From: Nitrospira sp.
GTDB lineage: Bacteria > Nitrospirota > Nitrospiria > Nitrospirales > Nitrospiraceae
Direction: 5' to 3'
Length of the DNA stretch: 64,000 nt
Assembly (NCBI GenBank): GCA_015903945.1
Contig: JABMDL010000004.1
Span: 1-64,000, forward strand
In this document: positions 29,971 to 40,365 of the stretch, one piece after another
Numbering within the stretch: position 1 is the stretch's first letter
Layout of the letters: the number at the start of each line of letters is the position of its first letter
Position numbers and translations under genes: made by a program
The notes under the pieces: generated by a model
The model's input: the letters and a program-made list of their open reading frames with translations, nothing else
The model's database searches: none
Told to the model about the DNA's origin: nothing

Positions 29971-31293
29971 CTATCGCTCCGACGATCCAGCCTCGAACAC
30001 GACTCGTCCTCCCACAATCGTGGTCTTCACCTGGCCCTTGACCTTCCAGCCGGCAAAGGGCGTATTGCGGCTCTTCGAACGGAACTTGCTCGGATCAACC
30101 TCCCATTGGACAGACTGATCGACTATTGCCACATCGGCATCCGCGCCGACCGCCAACGTCCCCTTCTTCAGTCCGAACGCCGCCGCCGGGGCGCAGGTGA
30201 GCTTCGCCACCGCCTGTTCCAGCGACAACACGCCTTCTTCGACCAAACCCAGCGTCAACGAGAGCGCCGTCTCCAATCCAACGATTCCGAACGGAGCCTC
30301 GGTAAAGTCCTGTTGCTTTTCCTGTGTGGCGTGAGGCGCATGGTCGGTCGCAATGACATCAATCGTCCCATCGCGTAAGCCATCCTTGATCGCGTGCACA
30401 TCATCCCACGTCCGCAGCGGCGGATTCATCTTCGCATGGGTATTGTACCCACGGACCACCTCTTCGGTCAGCGTAAAGTGATGGGGACAGGCTTCCGCCG
30501 TCACCGCAATTCCCCTCGACTTGGCCTCCCGCACCATTCGGACCGACCCGGCCGTGCTGATATGCGCGAGATGGAGCCGTGCGCCCGTCAGTTCGGACAG
30601 GGACAGATTCCGCGCGACCATGACATCTTCCGCGGCCGCCGGAATACCGGGCAATCCCAGCTCGGTCGAGATGAGCCCTTCGTTCATGCAGCCGCCTTCC
30701 GCCAGATGCAGATCCTCGCAATGATCGACGACCGTGAGGTCGAATGCCCGCGCATATTCCATCGCCCGGCGCATGACCAAACTGTTCATCACCGGCCGGC
30801 CGTCGTCGGAAATGGCCACACATCCGGATCTCCGGAGATCGCCGATCTCCGCCAATTCTTTTCCTTCCGAGCCTTTCGTGATCGCGCCGACCGGCAACAC
30901 GTTGGCCAGACCGGCCACCCGGGCTCGTTCCAAAATGAACTCGGTCACCGCCTGATTGTCGTTGACGGGATTTGTGTTGGGCATGCAACAGACCGTCGTA
31001 AACCCGCCGGCCACCGCCGCCGCACTGCCGCTCTGAATCGTTTCCTTATATTCGAAGCCGGGCTCTCTGAAATGGACATGCAGATCGACAAAGCCTGGCA
31101 ATACCAGCAACCCTCGAGCCTGAATCGTCGTACAGCCAGGGGGCACCGGGAGATTGGGTCCAACCGCTGTCACCTTGCCCTGCTCGATCAGCACATCGCT
31201 GATTCCGACAAATCGCCCGGGATCAATCACCTGCCCGTTCTTGATCAATATCGGCTTCACAGCAAGACCGTCTCCCTTTCCACGTGCCGTCAC
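29971..31293 (-). CDS. pyrC: Dihydroorotase
   Basis: A 440-residue class I dihydroorotase (amidohydrolase fold). Zinc ligands in [10 protein letters not shown] near residue 70, later H-C-E-D and H-I-S-T, and catalytic Asp in A-T-D-H-A-P-H. It closes carbamoyl-aspartate to dihydroorotate. It starts with GTG inside the pyrB stop (GTGA overlap), so the two are translated together and may form a complex, as in other bacteria with this gene pair. Confidence 0.96.
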   Translation of the reverse strand: MTARGKGDGLAVKPILIKNGQVIDPGRFVGISDVLIEQGKVTAVGPNLPVPPGCTTIQARGLLVLPGFVDLHVHFREPGFEYKETIQSGSAAAVAGGFTTVCCMPNTNPVNDNQAVTEFILERARVAGLANVLPVGAITKGSEGKELAEIGDLRRSGCVAISDDGRPVMNSLVMRRAMEYARAFDLTVVDHCEDLHLAEGGCMNEGLISTELGLPGIPAAAEDVMVARNLSLSELTGARLHLAHISTAGSVRMVREAKSRGIAVTAEACPHHFTLTEEVVRGYNTHAKMNPPLRTWDDVHAIKDGLRDGTIDVIATDHAPHATQEKQQDFTEAPFGIVGLETALSLTLGLVEEGVLSLEQAVAKLTCAPAAAFGLKKGTLAVGADADVAIVDQSVQWEVDPSKFRSKSRNTPFAGWKVKGQVKTTIVGGRVVFEAGSSER

Positions 31294-32210
31294 CCGGCTC
31301 CAGACATGAGATACAAAATGCCCATCCGCACCGCCACTCCGTTCGCCACCTGGTCGAGAATGACGGACGAGAGACTATCCGCCACATCCGGCGCGATTTC
31401 GACCCCACGATTGATCGGGCCCGGATGCATCACGATTGCACCGGCATCAGCCAACTTGACCCGCTCGGCAGTCAACCCGTACAACCGCGCGTATTCACGA
31501 ATGGTCGGAAACAATGCCCGCCCCTGCCGCTCGAGCTGAAGACGGAGCATCATGATCACGTTGACCCCGCGCAGCCCCTCGTCCATATTGGAATAGACCT
31601 TCACCCCCAGCTGCTCGACGCCCCATGGCATCATGGTGGGGGGGCCTACCAGCCGTACCTTGGCGCCGAGCTTCGTGAGCGCATAGATATTCGAACGCGC
31701 CACGCGGCTGTGCGCCACGTCGCCGACAATCGCCACCCGCAACCCTTCGAATCCAAGGCCCCGCTCTCGAATCGTATAGAGATCGAGCAGGGCCTGTGTG
31801 GGATGCTCGTGCCAGCCGTCGCCGGCGTTGATAACTGACGATTTGACCCCACGTGCCAGCGTTTCAGCGGCCCCGGCTGAGGAATGGCGGAGGACGATGA
31901 TGTCCGCCTGCATCGCTTCGATATTGCGCGCAGTATCAAGCAGTGTTTCGCCTTTCACGACGCTGCTTGACGAGGGCGAGAAATTGATGACGTCCGCGCT
32001 CAACCGCTTCGCCGCCAGCTCGAACGAGGTGCGCGTCCTCGTGCTCGGCTCGAAAAACAGATTGACGACCGTCTTTCCCCGCAGCGCCGGTACTTTCTTG
32101 ATTTCGCGGCCCGTCACTTCCTTGAAGGAGTCCGCCGTTTCCAGCACCAGTGTGATCTCATCCACCGACAAAGGCGCCAGACTCAGCAAATCCTTACGTT
32201 TGAGACTCAT
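31290..32210 (-). CDS. pyrB: Aspartate carbamoyltransferase catalytic subunit
   Basis: The ATG at 32210 has a GGAGG site 6 bases upstream and gives 306 residues, the standard size; the frame is open further but into pyrR. Carbamoyl-phosphate motif S-T-R-T-R-T-S-F and aspartate-side H-P-T-Q-A-L-L-D-L and [10 protein letters not shown]. It condenses carbamoyl phosphate with aspartate. Second gene of the pyr operon; no pyrI regulatory subunit is present. Confidence 0.97.
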   Translation of the reverse strand: MSLKRKDLLSLAPLSVDEITLVLETADSFKEVTGREIKKVPALRGKTVVNLFFEPSTRTRTSFELAAKRLSADVINFSPSSSSVVKGETLLDTARNIEAMQADIIVLRHSSAGAAETLARGVKSSVINAGDGWHEHPTQALLDLYTIRERGLGFEGLRVAIVGDVAHSRVARSNIYALTKLGAKVRLVGPPTMMPWGVEQLGVKVYSNMDEGLRGVNVIMMLRLQLERQGRALFPTIREYARLYGLTAERVKLADAGAIVMHPGPINRGVEIAPDVADSLSSVILDQVANGVAVRMGILYLMSGAG

Positions 32211-32223
32211 GGCATCCTCCGCC

Positions 32224-32870
<647 letters not shown>

Positions 32871-32912
32871 AGATGTCGGACCCGGCCCAAGCCGGAACAG
32901 TACGCATAATCG

Positions 32913-32936
32913 GCTCCTTGCCCACCTCACTGGATG
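32913..32936 (-). promoter_or_regulatory. PyrR mRNA-binding loop
   Basis: The - strand reads ATCCAGTGAGG followed by TGGGCAAGGAG, close to the Bacillus PyrR-binding consensus (UCCNGNGAGG, then a GNAAGG). It lies about a dozen bases after the predicted transcription start and 40 bases before the terminator, the layout of an anti-antiterminator. Basis: consensus recall, not a covariance search. Confidence 0.75.
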
Positions 32937-32954
32937 AGCGTTAAAGGTATGCGC

Positions 32955-32983
32955 ATCTTACTGACGGAGGCCGCGACTGTCAA
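32955..32983 (-). promoter_or_regulatory. Sigma-70 promoter of the pyr operon
   Basis: On the - strand, a perfect -35 TTGACA (32978-32983), 17-base spacer, and -10 TAAGAT (32955-32960). Transcription should start near 32948, just upstream of the PyrR-binding loop. Confidence 0.8.
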
Positions 32984-33085
32984 GCCTCCGGAAACAGAAC
33001 TGGACTATCACATGATGCTGTTGTCTGGTGTTGTCGCCGGACTGTCCCTTCCTTACAATGTTTGCGCACAGGGACGATCTTTCGT

Positions 33086-34042
33086 ATGGCTCACTTCACA
33101 CTCTATTGCACCCGAGTGCTCCCGGATCCGGTCATGACCGCTATCCGAGAGCGATATACGCTCGTTCACGAACCGCCGGATCATCCTCCTTCCCAGGAAG
33201 AATTAGAGCAGGGATTCGCCGAGGCGGACGCCGTGATTTCGACCCTTGCCGAACATGTGGACCATGCGGTGCTGGCCTGCGCCTCGCATCTCAAGATCAT
33301 CGCCAACTACGCAGTGGGCTACAACAACATCGATGTCGTCGCTGCCGGCCAGAGAGGGATTGTCGTCAGCAACACGCCCGATGTCCTCACCGATGCCACA
33401 GCGGATCTGACGTGGGCGTTGCTGCTTGCGGTAACCCGACGGGTGGTTGAAGGAGACCGGTGGCTGAGAACAGGCCAGTGGCCTGGCTGGGCCCCCACGC
33501 AAATGCTGGGGGGCGATCTCACAGGCAAAACACTCGGCATCATCGGCATGGGACGAATCGGTCAGGCCGTTGCCCTGCGGGCGGCGGGATTTCGCATGCC
33601 CGTCCTCTATACCAGCCGCCGGCCCGTCACCGTCCCTGCCGGCCTTTCATGGAAGCGATGCTCGCTCGACGAGGTACTGACACAATCCGATTTCCTCTCC
33701 CTCCATGTTCCACTCACTGACACCACCCGGCACCTGATCGGAGCTCACGAGTTGCAGAACATGAAACCTACGGCCTTTCTGATCAACACATCTCGCGGGG
33801 CGGTCATCGACGAAGGAGCCCTCGTATCTGCATTGGAAACCGGTCTCATCGCCGGAGCAGGCTTGGACGTGTATGAACATGAACCAGCCGTTCATGCGAC
33901 ACTGACAAGGCTATCGAACGTCGTACTGCTTCCGCATCTCGGATCCGCAACCGTGGAGACACGCATACGCATGGGCATGATCTGCCTGAAGAATGTCGCT
34001 GCGGTCTTGTCCGGGAAACCAGCCCCGAATCGGGTGGGATAA
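33086..34042 (+). CDS. D-2-hydroxyacid dehydrogenase (GhrB-like)
   Basis: The ATG at 33086 gives 318 residues, normal for the family. NAD(P)-binding Rossmann motif G-I-I-G-M-G-R-I-G-Q near residue 150; catalytic Arg in N-T-S-R-G-A-V, Glu in D-V-Y-E-H-E-P and His in L-P-H-L-G-S-A-T. It interconverts 2-oxo and D-2-hydroxy acids, most like glyoxylate/hydroxypyruvate reductase; the exact substrate cannot be fixed. It is divergent from the pyr operon and ends one base before the convergent TPR gene. Confidence 0.88.
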   Translation: MAHFTLYCTRVLPDPVMTAIRERYTLVHEPPDHPPSQEELEQGFAEADAVISTLAEHVDHAVLACASHLKIIANYAVGYNNIDVVAAGQRGIVVSNTPDVLTDATADLTWALLLAVTRRVVEGDRWLRTGQWPGWAPTQMLGGDLTGKTLGIIGMGRIGQAVALRAAGFRMPVLYTSRRPVTVPAGLSWKRCSLDEVLTQSDFLSLHVPLTDTTRHLIGAHELQNMKPTAFLINTSRGAVIDEGALVSALETGLIAGAGLDVYEHEPAVHATLTRLSNVVLLPHLGSATVETRIRMGMICLKNVAAVLSGKPAPNRVG

Positions 34043-34043
34043 T

Positions 34044-36008
34044 TCAGCTAGCCAGGCGTAGGCCCACGCCTTCTGATGATCGATGGGCCTTGAGCGCCGC
34101 CAGTCGCTGCGGCACGTCGTGGAAGGACGGAATGGATTGGAACGTCGCGACGGCCTTTCCCCATTGCGCTTCGGCTTCATACAACAAGCCGAGTTCGTAG
34201 CGAATGGCCTGGCCTTTTGTTCCTTGGCAACGGGGATCGACCAAGACAAGCTCAAGCTCTGTCAGGGCTTGGACCAAACAGCCCTCTGCTTTATAGCACA
34301 GCGCCGTCATGAGTGCTGATTCAAGATAATAGGGCTCTCCCTTTCTCGAGCGATCGAATTCTTCCCTCGCCTCCTGAAAGAGCCCCATGTTCTTATAGGC
34401 GACGCCCAGCGTAAAGTGCGCCTCATAATCAGCCGGTGAAGCGGTCGTGACCTGCCGGGCTCCCGATTCCGGTTTCGAGGTCTCAGCACTTGGACCGTGC
34501 CCCCCCGGCGCCGTTTCCTGCCGGGTCGTGTCGGCGAAACGGAATCGGCCCCCATCCGGCTCGGCCTGAGACGTCGCCACATGTGCCGGCTGTCCGCTCG
34601 GCTTTCTCTCGCAATTCGTGATCATATCCGGCTCAGAGTGTTTCCAGATTAAGGGCTGGGACTGACTGGAACGGGTCGGCGAGGACGGCACCCGTAACTC
34701 GTCTGGCGCAGCTCCCTCGATCGAAAACGTGGCGACAGGGGGGGAGGCAGATTGCAGATCCGGCGTCTTGGACTCGGAAACGATCGGCGTTCCATGGGCC
34801 TCTGAGGATTGGCCGATCTCAGCTGCAGACTCGCCTTTTATCCTTGCAGCAAGACGGGCCACGAGCCCGGCATCCGGGGAAAGCGCCTGAACCTTTTCGA
34901 ACAACTCTTCATGTAGACCTTCCATCCCTGGCTCAGGATGGGCCAGCAACGATTCCACCGCTTTGGCGTAGTGCTCCGCCGCCCCCGCGGGATCGTTCTT
35001 TTCCTCGCAGAGCTGCGCATACAGTTCATGCAAGGGGGCAGAATTGGGTTGTGCGACGAGAAATTCCATAATCAACGATTCGGCCAGATTGAAGTCCTGC
35101 GCGCGGAGCGCGGCCCCTGCGAGGAACCGGTATTCGCCCAGCGCAACTTGAAGATCGCCCTGTTGCAGATGGAGTTTTGCGAGCAGTTGGCAGACTTTGG
35201 GATTGCCCGGCTCGCGCGACAGCATTTGGTTGAGGATCGCTTCTGCTCCGGCATACTGGCCTTCCGCGATCCGACGGGTCGCCTCCGCGAACGGGCCGGG
35301 AAGCTCAGCCGACAGATGCCCAGCGCCTGCCCCTCCCCCTGGTTTCAAGGGCTGATTCGGGCCGCCCGCCCCCTTCTTGATGCTCGCAACGAACTGCTCG
35401 GCTTCGCTATTCTTGGGGTCGATTCGAAGGACCGACAGATAGGCCTCTTTCGCCTCTTCGTAACGCCCCTGTGCCGATCGTTCACGGCCGAGTTGCAGAT
35501 AAACCCTTGTCGCATCATCCTGAAGATTCTCTTGAACACAAAGGTCGGCGATACGTTGCTGAGCATTCAGATTAGACGGATCGTAGGCGACAATTTTCTT
35601 GTAGGTTTCGAGAGCCTCTTTCCTCTTGCGCTCTTTGAGGTAATGCTTCGCCAGTGTCAGATAATCCTGCACCGCGCTGCTGATTAGGCCACGCTCCGCA
35701 TTAAGATCTCCCAGATGCCGATAGATTTCAAAACGAGTCGGCTCGCACTTGAGCACTTTCTTATATGCCGCAATAGCCTTAAGCGTCGCTCCTTCGGCTT
35801 GAAATGCTTTCGCGGCTTGCAGAAACGACGCGGTCGCTTCCGCGGTGGCATTCCGTTTCAGATACAAATCCCCGATGGAATTGTGAATGCTGCCGTCGTG
35901 AGGAGCCTCCGCGGCCAGTTTCTTCCATTCGGCGATGGCCTCACTAAACTGCCCCCGTGAAGCCATCAGTTGCGCTTGTTGCAATACCTTGGCGCGGTCG
36001 GACGACAA
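34044..36008 (-). CDS. Large TPR-repeat protein
   Basis: A 654-residue protein. It starts with TTG, supported by a strong GGAGGGG site 7-8 bases upstream. About eight tetratricopeptide repeats fill residues 1-205 and 225-345, and two or three more lie near 530-630. The middle (about 385-515) is a low-complexity Ser/Pro/Glu linker. No signal peptide, so it is probably a cytosolic scaffold. Nothing in the context gives a partner: it is a single gene between the dehydrogenase and cspA. TPR proteins of this build often assist envelope or secretion complexes, but that is only a guess. Confidence 0.8.
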   Translation of the reverse strand: MSSDRAKVLQQAQLMASRGQFSEAIAEWKKLAAEAPHDGSIHNSIGDLYLKRNATAEATASFLQAAKAFQAEGATLKAIAAYKKVLKCEPTRFEIYRHLGDLNAERGLISSAVQDYLTLAKHYLKERKRKEALETYKKIVAYDPSNLNAQQRIADLCVQENLQDDATRVYLQLGRERSAQGRYEEAKEAYLSVLRIDPKNSEAEQFVASIKKGAGGPNQPLKPGGGAGAGHLSAELPGPFAEATRRIAEGQYAGAEAILNQMLSREPGNPKVCQLLAKLHLQQGDLQVALGEYRFLAGAALRAQDFNLAESLIMEFLVAQPNSAPLHELYAQLCEEKNDPAGAAEHYAKAVESLLAHPEPGMEGLHEELFEKVQALSPDAGLVARLAARIKGESAAEIGQSSEAHGTPIVSESKTPDLQSASPPVATFSIEGAAPDELRVPSSPTRSSQSQPLIWKHSEPDMITNCERKPSGQPAHVATSQAEPDGGRFRFADTTRQETAPGGHGPSAETSKPESGARQVTTASPADYEAHFTLGVAYKNMGLFQEAREEFDRSRKGEPYYLESALMTALCYKAEGCLVQALTELELVLVDPRCQGTKGQAIRYELGLLYEAEAQWGKAVATFQSIPSFHDVPQRLAALKAHRSSEGVGLRLAS

Positions 36009-36103
36009 GACAAACCCCTCCTCTGAGAGTCACGCTGACGCTAACAATCTTCAGGAGTTTTGTCGAGGAAATGCCAGAATCAAACGGTAAACCGAAGAAA
36101 GCA

Positions 36104-36140
36104 GCACGGACCCTCCCTCTCAAGAAGGAATGATCCGTGC
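36104..36140 (-). terminator. Weak hairpin after the cold-shock gene
   Basis: A 7-bp stem (GCACGGA 36104-36110 with TCCGTGC 36134-36140) with a 23-base loop lies 30 bases downstream of the stop codon on the - strand, followed by a short T/C-rich stretch. Terminator function is plausible, not strong. Confidence 0.4.
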
Positions 36141-36169
36141 CGGCCTTGGTGACTCAGTGGATTGGCTGC

Positions 36170-36388
36170 TTACGAGGCCGCCACGGCCGCCTTCAGTACG
36201 TTGGCGGCTTGAGGCCCCTTGGCGCCTTGGACGATGTCGAACTCGACGTTCTCACCTTCCTTGAGGCTCTTGAACCCATCTCCTTGCAGCGCTGAATAGT
36301 GCACAAAGACGTCTTCCCCACTATCGAGACGGATAAACCCGAACCCCTTCCGATCATTGAACCACTTGACCGTCCCTTTTGTCTTCAC
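36170..36388 (-). CDS. Cold-shock protein (CspA family)
   Basis: A 72-residue single cold-shock domain with RNP1 K-G-F-G-F-I and RNP2 V-F-V-H-Y-S, aromatic surface intact. It binds single-stranded RNA/DNA and acts as an RNA chaperone. A GGAGG-type site (AAAGGAGGGG) lies close to the ATG. The predicted promoter is about 170 bases upstream, giving the long 5' leader typical of cold-induced csp genes. Confidence 0.95.
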   Translation of the reverse strand: MKTKGTVKWFNDRKGFGFIRLDSGEDVFVHYSALQGDGFKSLKEGENVEFDIVQGAKGPQAANVLKAAVAAS

Positions 36389-36561
36389 GAACCCCTCCTT
36401 TCCTCAATGACTACACACAGTTACAGTGCGCTGTCATTAAGCCGTGCGTTGAAAAAATGATCCGACGGTAAGACACGAATCTGGTGGGCGTGACTGACGG
36501 GCACCTGAAGAAGAGTTGCATCACTCGCGGAACCCATCTTAATTGTCGAATTTCGCGCAGC

Positions 36562-36589
36562 ATGTAACATAGGGCTTTTCGTCTGTCAA
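36562..36589 (-). promoter_or_regulatory. Putative promoter with long leader for the cold-shock gene
   Basis: On the - strand, -35 TTGACA (36584-36589), 16-base spacer, -10 TTACAT (36562-36567). The leader of about 165 bases to the ATG at 36388 includes a T-run and could be a cold-responsive RNA. Confidence 0.5.
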
Positions 36590-36623
36590 GCGAATCTTTC
36601 ACTTGCTGATTTCTTCCCCAATG

Positions 36624-36652
36624 TTTACAAGGACACGAGACTTCCCTATAGT
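36624..36652 (+). promoter_or_regulatory. Sigma-70 promoter of the lptFG-fabF-acp-lpxD run
   Basis: TTTACA (36624-36629), 17-base spacer, TATAGT (36647-36652), 33 bases before the lptF start codon. It is divergent from the csp promoter. Confidence 0.7.
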
Positions 36653-36685
36653 GGGGTCCTCGGCACTCCCAACCACAAGAATCCC

Positions 36686-37777
36686 GTGATCCTACGAACC
36701 CTGCTCGATCGATATATTTTTACGGAACTGCTCTCGCCGTTCGGCCTCAGCTTGGGTGCGCTGTGTTTCGTCATGCTGACCCGGGAACTGCTGCGCCTGG
36801 TCGAGTTGTTGGTTTCGAAAGGGGTCGGCCTCTGGTCGGTTCTGAAAGTCATCGCCATGCTACTGCCGTCCGGCTTGGTGTTGACTCTGCCGATCGCCGG
36901 ACTTATCGCGTCGATCACCGCCTTTGGGCGCTTGTCCTACGACAAAGAACTCGTGGCCATGCGCGCCGCGGGACTGAGTCTGTTTCGCCTGTCACAACCG
37001 GTCTTCCTCTTTTCCCTCGCGGTGTTCGCCTTGACGCTTGTGTTGTCCCAATGGGGACAGCCCTGGAGTTCGCTGAACCTCAAGAAAGTGGCGCTGAATC
37101 TGCTCAAGGATCAGCTGGTGCTCGCCTTGGAACGAGGCACATTCAATGAGCCGATTCCCCACATGGTCATCTACGTCCCAGAGTCGGCCGACGGCCGGCC
37201 GGCAAAAGGCATTTTTGTGTCTGACGAACGGACCGCGACGGAACCCCGTATCATCGTCGCGGAAGAGTATCAGGTGTTCATGGACCGCGTGAACAACCAG
37301 GTGGCATTGCGACTGGTCAACGGGGTCATTCACACCAAGCCTGATCAGGTGGACCAATATCGGCTCGTGTCCTTTGCCAGTTATGACATCAAGGTGAGCC
37401 TCAGCCAAAGCAGTTATGCCGCGACCGAAGAGCGACCGACCTACGAGCAAATCATGACGATGATTCAAAAATCCGACGGCAAGGACACGACTGGACTCCG
37501 TCGGCTGATGGAATATTACAAAGACCTGGCCTTTCCAACCGCGTCGCTGGTGTTTTGCCTGTTGGGTGTGCCGTTGGGAATCGTGTCCAAGCGGTCCGGA
37601 CGTGTGGGTGGGTTTGCCGTTGGCGTAGGGATTATTGTCATCTTCTATTTGCTGAACGTGGCCTGCGATTTTCTCGTCACAACGGCATGGATCGGACCCT
37701 TTGCGGGCGCGTGGATGCCGAACATCATATTCATTGCCGCCACCATTTTCATGTACCTCAAGATGAGCCGCCAGTAA
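36686..37777 (+). CDS. lptF: LPS export permease LptF
   Basis: A 363-residue YjgP/YjgQ permease: a pair of N-terminal and C-terminal transmembrane bundles (about residues 10-125 and 275-360) flank a periplasmic beta-jellyroll. It starts with GTG at 36686. With LptG and LptB it extracts LPS from the inner membrane and feeds LptC-LptA-LptD. lptG follows six bases after the stop codon. Assigned LptF, not LptG, by gene order; the two are close homologues. Confidence 0.88.
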   Translation: MILRTLLDRYIFTELLSPFGLSLGALCFVMLTRELLRLVELLVSKGVGLWSVLKVIAMLLPSGLVLTLPIAGLIASITAFGRLSYDKELVAMRAAGLSLFRLSQPVFLFSLAVFALTLVLSQWGQPWSSLNLKKVALNLLKDQLVLALERGTFNEPIPHMVIYVPESADGRPAKGIFVSDERTATEPRIIVAEEYQVFMDRVNNQVALRLVNGVIHTKPDQVDQYRLVSFASYDIKVSLSQSSYAATEERPTYEQIMTMIQKSDGKDTTGLRRLMEYYKDLAFPTASLVFCLLGVPLGIVSKRSGRVGGFAVGVGIIVIFYLLNVACDFLVTTAWIGPFAGAWMPNIIFIAATIFMYLKMSRQ

Positions 37778-37782
37778 ACGCC

Positions 37783-38874
37783 ATGACGATACTCTTCCGG
37801 TATATCCTGCGCGAATACGTCAAGATTTTCTCAATGTGCTTTGCCGGCTTAATGACCATTTATCTGGTGATCGATTTCTTTGAAAAGATCCGTCGCTTTC
37901 TGCGCTACGATTCGGGGGCGGGTCCGATCCTGATCTACTTCGCGCTCAAAATTCCAGCCATCGCATTTCAGGTCGTGCCGTTCGCCGTCCTGGTGGCCAC
38001 GCTCCTCACGCTGGGCCTGCTTGCCCGGAGTAATGAAATCACGGCCCTGCGCAGCTGCGGGGTCAGTCTGCTGTGGATGACATCTCCCTTCCTCTTGTTT
38101 GCATCCGTTATGTCCGTCATTCTGCTGGCATTCAGCTCCTCGATCATCCCGATCGCTTCAGAAAAAGCAGAAGAAGTCCGAATGGTCCATATCGAGAAAA
38201 AACCGAACCCGTTGACCGTCAAACCCCTCCAGCCATGGGCCCGCATCGGCACCGACACACTCATGCAAATTCACGGAATCGATGCTGGAGGCAAGACGAT
38301 CCGTGGCGTCCGGCTGTTTCACTTCACCCAAGCCTTTCATCTCGACCAGTTGGTCGAAGCTGAACTGGCGCAGTACAGTGCAAGCCACTGGACGCTCTTG
38401 AATGGCAATCGCCGGCTCTTTCGGCCGGACCATGCCACTGAGCTCAGTGCCTTCGCAGAGGAACCGGTGGCTATTCCTTTGATTCCTGACGACTTTTCCA
38501 CATCGCTGACGGGCAACTCCGAAACCATGACCTTTAGAGAGATCCGCAACTACGTCGGCCGGCTCCAACCAGAAGGTATGCCGTTCTCGAGATTACTCAC
38601 CGACTATTACAGCCGGCTTGCATTCCCGCTGGTCACCGTCATCATGGTCCTGGTCGGCATCGCGCTGGGCTTGCGGCGCAGCGGGGTTCGAGGCGGCAGC
38701 ATGGCCGTAGGAATCGGTCAAGCGTTCATTGTGGGATTCTGCTACTGGACGACGCATTCCGTTTCGATCGCCCTGGGCCGGGGAGGAGCGTTGGCACCCA
38801 TGCTCGCCGGGTGGATGGCCAACATTCTGTTCGCCAGTTTCGGACTCTATTTATTACTCAAAGTGCGTCACTAA
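37783..38874 (+). CDS. lptG: LPS export permease LptG
   Basis: The ATG at 37783, six bases after lptF, gives 363 residues. Same architecture as LptF: transmembrane segments at about 10-125 and 275-360 and a periplasmic beta domain between them. The N-terminal I-L-R-E-Y and the R-S-N-E-I-T-A-L-R-S-C-G coupling segment are typical for LptG. Together with LptF it forms the transmembrane part of the LPS exporter; the ATPase LptB is not in this window. Confidence 0.88.
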   Translation: MTILFRYILREYVKIFSMCFAGLMTIYLVIDFFEKIRRFLRYDSGAGPILIYFALKIPAIAFQVVPFAVLVATLLTLGLLARSNEITALRSCGVSLLWMTSPFLLFASVMSVILLAFSSSIIPIASEKAEEVRMVHIEKKPNPLTVKPLQPWARIGTDTLMQIHGIDAGGKTIRGVRLFHFTQAFHLDQLVEAELAQYSASHWTLLNGNRRLFRPDHATELSAFAEEPVAIPLIPDDFSTSLTGNSETMTFREIRNYVGRLQPEGMPFSRLLTDYYSRLAFPLVTVIMVLVGIALGLRRSGVRGGSMAVGIGQAFIVGFCYWTTHSVSIALGRGGALAPMLAGWMANILFASFGLYLLLKVRH

Positions 38875-38952
38875 CCAGCCCTCCCTAGTTGACTGCTTTC
38901 CGTGCTTCCGGTAAGAAAGGAGCGGCTTGCCGCTGTAAAGGAGAACCGTATT

Positions 38953-40209
38953 ATGAACTCGCGCGTGGTGATTACCGGTCTGGGCGTCGTCTCCTCCATC
39001 GGGATCGGTGTAAGCGAGTTCTGGAAAACTGCGCTTGCCGGCCGTTCCGGAATTTCTCCGATTCAGTCGTTCGAACCGTTTTTCATGGCGGACTACCGTT
39101 CGAAGGTCGCCGGACAGGTCCTCAATTTTTCACCGGAACAGTATCTGCCCGCAAGCCAAAGCAATCGGGTGGACCGTTATGCCCAATTCTCGCTGGTGGC
39201 CGTAAAAGAGGCGCTCGCCGACGCCGACATCGTGATGGCCAAGGAGTCACCGCACCGGGTCGGCGTGATCGTCGGAGCCGGAATGGGAGGCATGGTCATG
39301 GGAGAGCGGGAGATCACCCAGCTCTTCAAAACGCAAAAACCGAACCGCGTGCATCCGAATTTTATTCCCACCATCACGCTCAATTCCGCATCCGGCATCG
39401 TGGCCATGGCCTATGGCGCGAAGGGGCCGAATCTCACGATTTCGACCGCCTGCTCATCCAGCGCCCATGCCCTGGGGCAAGCCCTCTACTGTATCCGGAC
39501 CGGCCAGGCCGACGTGGTGATCGTCGGGGGAGCCGATGCCAGCATTACACCGCTGGTGTTTGCCGGCTTTTGCTCCTTGCGGGCCCTCTCCACCGAGTTC
39601 AACGACACTCCGGAACGCGCGTCACGCCCCTTCGACCGGCACCGCGACGGCTTCGTCATGGGAGAGGGAGCCGGCGCCTTAATCGTGGAATCCCTGGCCC
39701 ACGCCAAAAAACGAAAAGCGCGCATCTATGCGGAGCTCGCGGGATATGGCGCAACGAGCGAAGCCTATCATATGGTCATTCCCAAGGAAGACGGTGAAGA
39801 AATCGCGATAACCATGAAAATCGCACTGGATTCGGCCGGCCTGACGCCGGCGAACGTGGACTATGTCAATGCCCATGCGACGTCGACTCCTATCGGCGAT
39901 CAGGTGGAGGTCAAGGCGATCAAGCGGTTGTTCAAGACCCGCGCGAATGCGGTCGCGGTCAGCGCGACCAAGTCGCTGGTCGGCCATACCCTGGGCGCCG
40001 CGGGGGCCCTGGGTGCCATCGCGTCGTCCCTGGCGATTCACACCGGGCAGATTCATCCCACCGTAAACTATGACGACCCCGATCCTGCATGCCGTTTGGA
40101 TGGCATCAGCCGGCATGCGCAGGAACGAAAGGTCCGCGCGGCCCTCGTGAATTCGTTCGGATTCGGCAGCAACAACGCAACGGTGGTCCTAAAAAAGTTC
40201 GCCGCGTGA
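38953..40209 (+). CDS. Beta-ketoacyl-ACP synthase II-like (FabF family)
   Basis: A 418-residue enzyme from the ATG at 38953 (AAGGAG site 10 bases upstream). Thiolase fold with catalytic Cys in S-T-A-C-S-S-S-A, His in N-A-H-A-T-S-T-P and His in V-G-H-T-L-G-A-A-G, so the active site is intact. It condenses malonyl-ACP with acyl-ACP. It pairs with the adjacent unusual ACP and stands between lptG and lpxD, away from a standard fab cluster; this suggests a dedicated acyl chain for lipid A or another envelope lipid (inference). Confidence 0.88.
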   Translation: MNSRVVITGLGVVSSIGIGVSEFWKTALAGRSGISPIQSFEPFFMADYRSKVAGQVLNFSPEQYLPASQSNRVDRYAQFSLVAVKEALADADIVMAKESPHRVGVIVGAGMGGMVMGEREITQLFKTQKPNRVHPNFIPTITLNSASGIVAMAYGAKGPNLTISTACSSSAHALGQALYCIRTGQADVVIVGGADASITPLVFAGFCSLRALSTEFNDTPERASRPFDRHRDGFVMGEGAGALIVESLAHAKKRKARIYAELAGYGATSEAYHMVIPKEDGEEIAITMKIALDSAGLTPANVDYVNAHATSTPIGDQVEVKAIKRLFKTRANAVAVSATKSLVGHTLGAAGALGAIASSLAIHTGQIHPTVNYDDPDPACRLDGISRHAQERKVRAALVNSFGFGSNNATVVLKKFAA

Positions 40210-40365
40210 AAGACAATCATCCATGCACATCCGACGGGCCTTCCCTCGGCTCGCCATGATGAGGGAAAACATCAGTTCTAGATTCATACCCACACCTTCA
40301 TCCATTGTCCTGAATATCCCGCAGGTTACTGACGGGATGTTCGTGTCCACCAAGGAGCATCCATA

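Noticed and set aside
30394-31539. 381-codon open frame on the + strand across pyrC and pyrB
   Set aside because: Antisense shadow of two well-supported enzymes; no domain.
37555-37782. N-terminal extension of LptG
   Set aside because: It overlaps the LptF coding region in a different frame; the start at 37783 begins at the expected first helix.
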